From NCBI GenBank assembly GCA_019510435.1, contig JAEKKJ010000016.1, forward strand, positions 434,001-498,000: DNA of 64,000 nucleotides, in the 5' to 3' direction. Shown piece by piece: positions 58,051 through 64,000 of the stretch. The stretch's first letter is position 1. The number at the start of each line of letters is the position of its first letter. Origin of the DNA: Caulobacterales bacterium. Its GTDB lineage: Bacteria; Pseudomonadota; Alphaproteobacteria; Caulobacterales; Caulobacteraceae. Made by a program: the position numbers and the translations under genes. The notes under the pieces are model-generated. The model was not told where the DNA came from and did not search any database. It was given only the letters and a program-made list of their open reading frames with translations.

Positions 58051-58626
58051 ATGAAGACCAAGCTCCTTTCCGCCATCGCCGCCGCGGCGGTGTTCGCCGG
58101 CGCCGCCGACCCCGCCCTGGCCGCCACCAAGACCGCGGTCTTCGCCGGGGGCTGCTTCTGGTCGATGGAAAAGGCGTTCGAGCACGAGCCGGGCGTCGTC
58201 GAGGCGGTCTCCGGCTACGGCGGCGGCAGCCGGCCCAACCCCACCTACGACAACCACGAGGGCTACCTGGAATCGGTGAAGGTCACCTACGACCCAGCCA
58301 AGGTCAGCTACGCCCAGCTGGTGGACTACTACTACCACAGCATCGACCCCACCGACCCGACGGGCCAGATCTGCGACAAGGGCCCGTCCTACCGCCTGGC
58401 GGTGTTCGTCTCGACGCCCGAGGAGCGCCAAGTCGCCGAGGCCGAGCGGGTGAAGATCGAAAAGCAGCTGAACGCCAAGGTGACGGTGCAGACCCGCCCC
58501 GCCTCCAGCTTCGTGGCGGCCGAGGCCTACCACCAGGACTTCGCGCGCCGGAACCCAGCCTACTACCAGCGCTACTACGAAGGGTGCGGCCGCGAGCGCG
58601 CGCTGAAGGCGATCTGGGGGCGGTAA
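58051..58626 (+). CDS. msrA: Peptide methionine-S-sulfoxide reductase A, exported
   Basis: The 191-residue enzyme has a signal peptide (MKTKLLSAIAAAAVFAGAAD, ending in ALA), so it is periplasmic. The MsrA active site is TAVFAGGCFWSMEKAFEHEP (catalytic Cys at about residue 36). VVEAVSGYGGGSRPNPTYDN, HEGYLESVKVTYDP and a second Cys near the C-terminus (YYEGCGRERAL) provide the resolving thiol. It repairs oxidised Met in exported proteins. In Caulobacter an msrA gene is a known SigF target. It follows the bufferin operon by 49 bases and may share its transcript. Confidence 0.92.
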   Translation: MKTKLLSAIAAAAVFAGAADPALAATKTAVFAGGCFWSMEKAFEHEPGVVEAVSGYGGGSRPNPTYDNHEGYLESVKVTYDPAKVSYAQLVDYYYHSIDPTDPTGQICDKGPSYRLAVFVSTPEERQVAEAERVKIEKQLNAKVTVQTRPASSFVAAEAYHQDFARRNPAYYQRYYEGCGRERALKAIWGR

Positions 58627-58633
58627 GGGCATT

Positions 58634-58762
58634 CAGCGCCCCCTCCACCCTTCGGGGTCCCCCTCCCCCGCTGAAGCGGGGGAGGAACTGGGCGGGGCAT
58701 CAGACCTAAGTTCCTCCCCCGCCTGCGGGGAGGGGGACCGCGACGCGGTGGAGGGGGCGCTG
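58634..58762. repeat. 129-bp intergenic inverted repeat
   Basis: CAGCGCCCCCTCCACC on the left and GGTGGAGGGGGCGCTG on the right are exact reverse complements, with nested CCCTCCCCC and GAACT / AGTTC arms. The core is shared with 49584-49790. It lies between msrA and the convergent glycosyltransferase gene and may act as a terminator. Confidence 0.75.
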
Positions 58763-58784
58763 AAGCTGGCGCTGCCGCTGCCGC

Positions 58785-60293
58785 CTAAGGCCGCGGGCGC
58801 GGCGCAAAGCCCTCGCCGACGAACATCTCCAGGCGGCGCCTGTGGTGGCGGTCGAGCCAGACCGAGTCGATCTCCAGCCCTGAGGCGCGCTGGAAGTCGG
58901 CCTGCATCTCGGCGCGCCGCCAGCCTTCGTAGGACACCATCAGCACCCGCCCGCCCAGCGCCGCGGTCAGGGGCGCGGCGGTCTCCGCCTGGTTGCGCGG
59001 CTCGCCCATCAGGAGCCAGCTGGTCAGCGGCGCGGCCTCGGTCAGCCGGTCGCGGCCGTAGTAGGCGGTGGCGTAGAACAGGAAGCGGTTGTTGACCGCG
59101 ATGGCGGTCAGGCCCGGCTCGCGCTCGGCGCGGTCCAGCACGATGCGCGCGGTCTCCGCCCAGCCGCGGGCGCGCTTCAGGCCATTGGCGAGACCGATGC
59201 GATCGCCGAACGCCGGCTGCAGCACCACCGCCAGCACCACCAGGGCCACGGCCGCCTGCAGGGCGATGGCGGCGATCAGCCAGCGCCGGGCCCGCCAGCG
59301 CACCAGCCAGGCCGCCGCCAGCACCGCACCGGGCAGATAGGCCGCGCCCGACCAGTTGGCGTTGGCGCGGCTGATGAAGGCCTGGGCGGTGACGATGGCC
59401 AGCGGCGGCAGGGTGAAGCAGAGCAGCGTCAGGTCGGCGGGCGGCAGCCGGCGTCGGACGACGGCGAGCCCCACGCCGAGAGTCAGGACTCCAAGCGGGA
59501 TCGGCCCGAACACCCCGAACTGCGAGCCCACGAAGGCGCCCAGGGCGCTGAGGTTGAAGAGCCGCACGCCGCTCCAGGCGGCGTTGGCGGCGGTGTGGTG
59601 CAGGGTCGCGAAATCGTGGCTGGCGTTCCAGGCGAGGTTGGGCGCGACGACCACGGCGAAGGCCGCGGCGGCGGCCAGGATGCTCGCCGGACTCCAGGCG
59701 CCGCGGGCCCGGCTGGAGACCGCCAGATGGATCGCAACGCCCACCAGGAAATAGACGGCCGCGTACTTCGACAGGAACGCCAGGCCGAGCGCCGCGCCCA
59801 GGCCCGCCGCCGTCAGCAGGCGCAGTCGTCCCTGAAGATCCGGCAGCGCCACATAGGCCAGGATCGCCAGGCCCAGGAAGAACAGCAGCGGCGCGTCGGT
59901 GGCGGCGACCAGGGCCGAGAGCTGCACGCCCGGCATCAGGGCGTAGAGCGCCGCCGCCGCCAGCCCGACCGCGCCGCCATAGAGCCGCCGGCCGATGAGG
60001 TACACCACGAAGGTCGCGCCGCCCTGGAACAGGGCCGCCGACAGCCGCACCCAGCCCTCCGAATCACCACCTAGGGCGGTGGTCGCCCGGATCGCCCAGG
60101 CGATCATCGGGGGCTTGGAATAGTAGCCGAAGTCCAGGGTGCGCGACCAAAGCCAGTACTGGGCCTCGTCCGGGTAGAGCTCGAGCGGCGAGCGGAACAG
60201 CGCCGCCACCCGCGCGAAGGTGAGGCCGACCGCCAGCAGCGCCGCCATGCGGAGCTCCTGCGCGGGCTCCGGCGAGGATTTCGGTTCGGACAT
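58785..60293 (-). CDS. GT39-type (ArnT/PMT-like) membrane glycosyltransferase
   Basis: The 502-residue protein has an N-terminal acidic catalytic motif in SPLELYPDEAQYWLWSRTLD (DE at about residues 41-42), then YSKPPMIAWAIRATTALGGD, and about ten to eleven hydrophobic segments over the next 360 residues. The C-terminal part is a mixed domain (VLMVSYEGWRRAEMQADFQR). Such lipid-linked sugar transferases attach a sugar to a periplasmic acceptor (lipid A, protein or polysaccharide). The acceptor is unknown. Confidence 0.86.
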   Translation of the reverse strand: MSEPKSSPEPAQELRMAALLAVGLTFARVAALFRSPLELYPDEAQYWLWSRTLDFGYYSKPPMIAWAIRATTALGGDSEGWVRLSAALFQGGATFVVYLIGRRLYGGAVGLAAAALYALMPGVQLSALVAATDAPLLFFLGLAILAYVALPDLQGRLRLLTAAGLGAALGLAFLSKYAAVYFLVGVAIHLAVSSRARGAWSPASILAAAAAFAVVVAPNLAWNASHDFATLHHTAANAAWSGVRLFNLSALGAFVGSQFGVFGPIPLGVLTLGVGLAVVRRRLPPADLTLLCFTLPPLAIVTAQAFISRANANWSGAAYLPGAVLAAAWLVRWRARRWLIAAIALQAAVALVVLAVVLQPAFGDRIGLANGLKRARGWAETARIVLDRAEREPGLTAIAVNNRFLFYATAYYGRDRLTEAAPLTSWLLMGEPRNQAETAAPLTAALGGRVLMVSYEGWRRAEMQADFQRASGLEIDSVWLDRHHRRRLEMFVGEGFAPRPRP

Positions 60294-60510
60294 GCAACAC
60301 CTGAAGGGGCGCGGACCCTAGCTCGCGGTGGGGCGCCGCGAAAGCGGGCGTCGAGTGTCCGCGAAGACACATACGCGGGCTTTGTGACACCCAACGGCCG
60401 CCTGTCTGCAAACCGTCATCAATGCGCTGGACAAGGGCGCTAGACGGATAACATTGGTTATTTGGGCCGGCCGAGTCTGGGCCGGTGGGGAGCCTGAGGG
60501 GGTTCAATAT

Positions 60511-63500
60511 ATGAGACGCTACATTTGCGGCGCGGCTGTGGCCGTGCTCGCGGCGGCTGCGACGAGCGCGGCCTATGCCCAGGAAACGACCTCCGCCGTC
60601 CACGGCGTGGTCACGGCCGGCGGCGCGCCCGTGGCCGGCGCCTCGGTGACGATCCTGCACACGCCGTCCGGCACGCGGGCGGCGACGTCCACGCAGTCGA
60701 CCGGCACGTTCGACCTGCGCGGCCTGCGTCCCGGCGGCCCCTACACCATCACCATCAAGGCCCCGAACCAGCCCCAGAAGGTGCTGACCGGTGTGCAACT
60801 GCAGGTCACCCAGACCGCGAACCTGGACATCGACCTAGCCGAGGTCGAGGAGCTGGTGGTCACCGGCGCCCTCACCCGCAACGCCGAGCAGGGCCCCAAG
60901 ACCGTCCTCGACCGCGCCGAGATCGCCACCGTGGTCAGCGTCGCACGCGACCCGCGCGACCTCGCCCGCCGCGACATCCTGGTTTCGCAGGACCTTTCCG
61001 GCGCCCGCGTGGGCGCCAACGCGGGCGGCATCTCGATCGCCGGCTCCAACCCCCGCTTCAACCGCATCACCGTGGACGGCGTCTCGGCCCAGGACCAGTT
61101 CGGCCTGGCTCAGGGCGGCCTGACCACCAACCGCGGCCCCGTGACCCTGGACGCCATCGACCAGTTCGCCGTGGCCGCCGTGCCGACCGACGTGGAAAAC
61201 GGTGACTTCTCCGGCGGCGCCCTGAACATCGTGCTGCGCTCAGGCACGAACAGCTTCCACGGCACCGCGTTCGTCAATTACCTGAACGACGGCCTGGTGG
61301 GGCATCACCTCTCCGACCTGCGCGTGAAGCAGGCGATCAGCCAGAAGAACTACGGCGCGTTCCTGTCCGGCCCGATCTGGAAGGACCACCTGTTCTTCGC
61401 GGTCTCCTACGAGAACTACAAGTCGATCGACCCGACCCTGTTCTCGGTCGCCGGCGCCGGGGCCCCGAACGCCTTCAAGAACGGCACGACCCAGGCGTTG
61501 ATCGACAGCGTCGTCAATACCTTCAACACCAAGTACGCCGCCAAGTACGACCTGGGCGGCAGCCCGCTGACCGAGCCGGTCACCGACAAGAAGTACTCCG
61601 CCAAGATCGACTGGAACATCAGCGACCGGCACCGGCTCAGCATCACCTACCGCTACGCCAAGTCGAGCTCGATCCAGCGGACCGACCTGGGCTCGGTGGT
61701 CAACGGCCAGGAGAACGTGAGCCTCAGCTCGCACTGGTACACCCAGCTGAACAAGGACGACGCGGTCACCGCCGAACTGCACGACAACTGGACCGACCAG
61801 TTCTCGACCACCTTCAAGGCGACCTACCGCGACTTCCGCAACGGCCAGAACCCGCCGGGCGGGCAGAACTTCGCCGACATCAGCGTCTGCACGGCGCCGA
61901 CCTCGGACGCCACGCTCACCAGCTGCGCCAACGGCAACGAGATCGTGCGCTTCGGTCCGGACCAGTTCCGCCACGCCAACTCGTTGGATGAGCAGGAATT
62001 CCGCATCTACGGCCTGGCCGAGTACACGTACCAGAACCACCACTTCAAGGTCGGCGGCCAGGCCCGCAAGGCCATGGTGTTCGACGTGTTCGTGCCGCAG
62101 TCGCACGGCCTCTACTACTTCGACTCCCTCGCCGACTTCCAAGCCGGCAAGGCCGACAGCGTGACCTACCAGAACGCCATCAGCGGCAAGCCGACCGATG
62201 CGGCGTTCGACTCCACCTACTGGACCTACAGCGGCTACGCCCAGGACACGATCGACGTCACCGACGACCTGCGCCTGTCGGTGGGCGTGCGGGCCGAGAC
62301 CTACAGCGAGCCCGACCGGCCGACCCTGAACCCGAACTTCGTGGCGCGGAACGGCTTTGCGAACACCAAGACCATCGACCACGTCTGGATCGTGATGCCG
62401 CGGGTTTCCGCCGACTGGAAGCCCTTCGCCGGCCTCAAGCTCTCGGCGGGCGGCGGCCTCTTCGCTGGCGGCACGCCCGACGTGCTCACCGGCACGCCTT
62501 TCTACAACAACGGCTACGAGACCAACACGATCATTGTGAACCGGACGGCGTCGGGCTTCTCCGAAATCACCGGCGCGGGCGGCTTCACACAAGCGATCGG
62601 CTCGTCGGCGCTGGACAACCTCCTCACCAACCCGAACGTGTTCGTCACGCCGACGGCGCCGGTGGTGGCGTTCCAGCAGGGCAATGTGCCCGGCGCGACC
62701 GGCGTGCCGCCCCTGGCTCCGGTCTTCGCCTTGCAGCCGGGCTTCCAACTGCCCGGCAACTGGAAGGTGTTCCTGTCCGGCACCTGGAACCTGCCCGACA
62801 TGTGGCACGGCGTGACGCATAACATGCAGATCACCGGCGACTTCGTGCAGACCCAGCAGCGCAGCGAGATCAGCTACACCGACCTGCGCGCCCAGCCGCT
62901 GGTGGTGAACGGCGTCCAGCAGTTCCTGCCGGACGGCCGGATCCGCTACGACGGCCTGGCCAACACCACGCCGGGCAAGATCACCACGAACGGCGGTGGC
63001 AACCAGGACCTGCTGGTGGTCAACAAGAACAAGGGCGACGGCTGGACTGCGGGCTTCACGATCTCGAAGACCTTCGACTTCGGCCTCGACGCCTCGTTCG
63101 GCTACGCGCGCCAGCACATGAACGACATCGGCCCGGGCCTGTTCTTCGGCACCACGGCCGGGTCGCTCTACAACACCATCCCGGCGTTCCTCGACCCGAA
63201 CAACGACTACAAGGGCCGCTCGGTCTACGAGATCAAGAACCGCTACAAGATGGAGCTGGGCTACAGCCACAAGTTCTTCGGCGACAACGAGACCAAGATC
63301 AGCCTGTTCGGCGAGCACCAGGACGGACGGCCCTTCGGCTTCTTCATGCAGGACCGCCAGTCGGGCCGCAGCCAGGTGTTCGGCACCACCAAGACCGCGC
63401 AGGCGCTCTACGTGCCTGACTTCGCGGCCGGTCCGGCCGCCGGCAATCCACTGAAGTACGGGATTGTCACCTTCGCCACGCCGCAGGACCTCGCCCTGTT

Positions 63501-63882
63501 CCAGGGCTATGTGAAGAACTTCAACATTCCGACCGGGCTGGTGCAGAAGTACACCAACACCAACGGCGCCATTAACCGCGTCGACCTGCAGCTCAGCCAG
63601 CAGCTGCCGACCCTGATCGAGGGCCACAAGCTCAAGGTCCAGGTCGACATCCGCAACCTGCTGAACCTGATCAACAGCGACTGGGGCCTGGTGGGCGAAT
63701 ACAACGACATCAACACCCTGGCTCGGGTGGACTGCCTCGACGCCTCCGGCGGCCTGGCGCCCACCAACAGCCCGGCCTGCGTGAGCTACCGCTACTCCAG
63801 CGTGCCGACCAGCGTCACCAAGACCCGCAACACGGCTCTGTCGCTCTGGTACGCCCAGGTTAGCCTGCGCTACGAGTTCTAG
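60511..63882 (+). CDS. TonB-dependent receptor with CarboxypepD_reg-like domain
   Basis: The 1123-residue protein starts MRRYICGAAVAVLAAAATSA, a signal peptide ending in AYA. Residues about 25-105 are a carboxypeptidase regulatory-like beta-sandwich (VHGVVTAGGAPVAGASVTIL). A TonB plug follows (EVEELVVTGALTRNAEQGPK; RDLARRDILVSQDLSGARVG; DVENGDFSGGALNIVLRSGT) and a long beta-barrel ends in Tyr-Glu-Phe (LSLWYAQVSLRYEF), the outer membrane signature. It imports an unknown ligand, perhaps an oligosaccharide or peptide. No permease gene is next to it. A weak -10 candidate (TAACAT at 60449) lies upstream. Confidence 0.93.
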   Translation: MRRYICGAAVAVLAAAATSAAYAQETTSAVHGVVTAGGAPVAGASVTILHTPSGTRAATSTQSTGTFDLRGLRPGGPYTITIKAPNQPQKVLTGVQLQVTQTANLDIDLAEVEELVVTGALTRNAEQGPKTVLDRAEIATVVSVARDPRDLARRDILVSQDLSGARVGANAGGISIAGSNPRFNRITVDGVSAQDQFGLAQGGLTTNRGPVTLDAIDQFAVAAVPTDVENGDFSGGALNIVLRSGTNSFHGTAFVNYLNDGLVGHHLSDLRVKQAISQKNYGAFLSGPIWKDHLFFAVSYENYKSIDPTLFSVAGAGAPNAFKNGTTQALIDSVVNTFNTKYAAKYDLGGSPLTEPVTDKKYSAKIDWNISDRHRLSITYRYAKSSSIQRTDLGSVVNGQENVSLSSHWYTQLNKDDAVTAELHDNWTDQFSTTFKATYRDFRNGQNPPGGQNFADISVCTAPTSDATLTSCANGNEIVRFGPDQFRHANSLDEQEFRIYGLAEYTYQNHHFKVGGQARKAMVFDVFVPQSHGLYYFDSLADFQAGKADSVTYQNAISGKPTDAAFDSTYWTYSGYAQDTIDVTDDLRLSVGVRAETYSEPDRPTLNPNFVARNGFANTKTIDHVWIVMPRVSADWKPFAGLKLSAGGGLFAGGTPDVLTGTPFYNNGYETNTIIVNRTASGFSEITGAGGFTQAIGSSALDNLLTNPNVFVTPTAPVVAFQQGNVPGATGVPPLAPVFALQPGFQLPGNWKVFLSGTWNLPDMWHGVTHNMQITGDFVQTQQRSEISYTDLRAQPLVVNGVQQFLPDGRIRYDGLANTTPGKITTNGGGNQDLLVVNKNKGDGWTAGFTISKTFDFGLDASFGYARQHMNDIGPGLFFGTTAGSLYNTIPAFLDPNNDYKGRSVYEIKNRYKMELGYSHKFFGDNETKISLFGEHQDGRPFGFFMQDRQSGRSQVFGTTKTAQALYVPDFAAGPAAGNPLKYGIVTFATPQDLALFQGYVKNFNIPTGLVQKYTNTNGAINRVDLQLSQQLPTLIEGHKLKVQVDIRNLLNLINSDWGLVGEYNDINTLARVDCLDASGGLAPTNSPACVSYRYSSVPTSVTKTRNTALSLWYAQVSLRYEF

Positions 63883-63905
63883 AGAGCAAGGTTCTTCCAA
63901 CAATG

Positions 63906-63935
63906 GGGCGGTCCGGCGACGGGCCGCCCTTTTTT
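63906..63935 (+). terminator. Rho-independent terminator after TonB receptor
   Basis: GGGCGGTCC (63906-63914) pairs with GGGCCGCCC (63921-63929), followed by TTTTTT. Confidence 0.85.
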
Positions 63936-64000
63936 GTTTCGATTTGGCAAAAATGCTTGCGCAAAGGCCACAGTGTGACGGTCATTTGCTAACCGTCGCA

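Noticed and set aside
61240..63903. An 887-codon open frame antisense to the TonB-dependent receptor
   Set aside because: High GC leaves the opposite strand open. The plus-strand frame has a signal peptide, plug and barrel ending in Tyr-Glu-Phe, so the antisense frame is a shadow.

Overview
The window is high-GC chromosomal DNA from an alphaproteobacterium of the family Caulobacteraceae. Phenylobacterium or a close relative is the best guess (inference, no database search). The reasons are the gene order rplU-rpmA-obgE-proB-proA-nadD-rsfS, a Usg protein, an intact EcfG/NepR/PhyR general stress response locus, a SigF/NrsF metal-stress pair next to bufferin genes, and a large TonB-dependent receptor. 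No tRNA, rRNA, CRISPR array, prophage or transposase was seen.

Layout. 1-3.0 kb: a lipoprotein fragment, an ACT-domain protein, a molybdopterin oxidoreductase with its cytochrome b partner, and an orphan barstar-like protein. 3.0-4.4 kb: a long inverted repeat and an RTX calcium-binding protein. 4.4-11.4 kb: the conserved ribosome, proline and NAD block. 11.4-19.4 kb: mixed metabolic genes (amidase, flavin monooxygenase, hydrolases, Dps, M14 peptidase). 19.4-22.6 kb: a four-gene CoA/aromatic-type operon with a divergent TetR regulator and a candidate operator. 22.9-31.4 kb: erythromycin-esterase-like protein, Nudix hydrolase, Usg, peptide-binding lipoprotein, small envelope and stress proteins, and alanine dehydrogenase.

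31.5-42 kb is the most coherent region. nepR, ecfG and a HisKA_2-type sensor kinase form one operon divergent from phyR. Around them sit many small membrane or lipoprotein genes. Sequences matching the EcfG promoter (GGAAC, 16-17 bases, CGTT) lie before phyR, nepR, two pairs of small membrane genes, two divergent envelope genes and a DUF1328 gene. A one-mismatch copy lies before a predicted 120-nt RNA with an eight-cytosine loop that resembles the stress RNA GsrN. That RNA ends in the first of three tandem terminator-like hairpins. A second (hybrid) HWE kinase ends the region.

42-54.2 kb: a second structured RNA candidate, a small monooxygenase/EthD/hydrolase/ECF-sigma cluster, a CoA transferase, a frameshifted caspase-like TPR protein, a fumarylacetoacetate hydrolase/maleylacetoacetate isomerase/carbonic anhydrase run, a 2-oxoglutarate dioxygenase, a Kef-type antiporter and a two-subunit 3-oxoacid CoA-transferase. 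54.2-58.7 kb: SigF and its membrane anti-sigma NrsF, divergent from a bufferin operon (precursor, MNIO-family enzyme, partner protein, DoxX protein) followed by an exported MsrA. A sequence matching the SigF promoter precedes the precursor gene. 58.7-64 kb: a GT39-type glycosyltransferase and a complete TonB-dependent receptor.

Several intergenic spaces hold long GC-rich inverted repeats of two or three families. Start codons were chosen from ribosome binding sites, stop/start overlaps and family length. Family names come from recalled motifs and were not checked by search.
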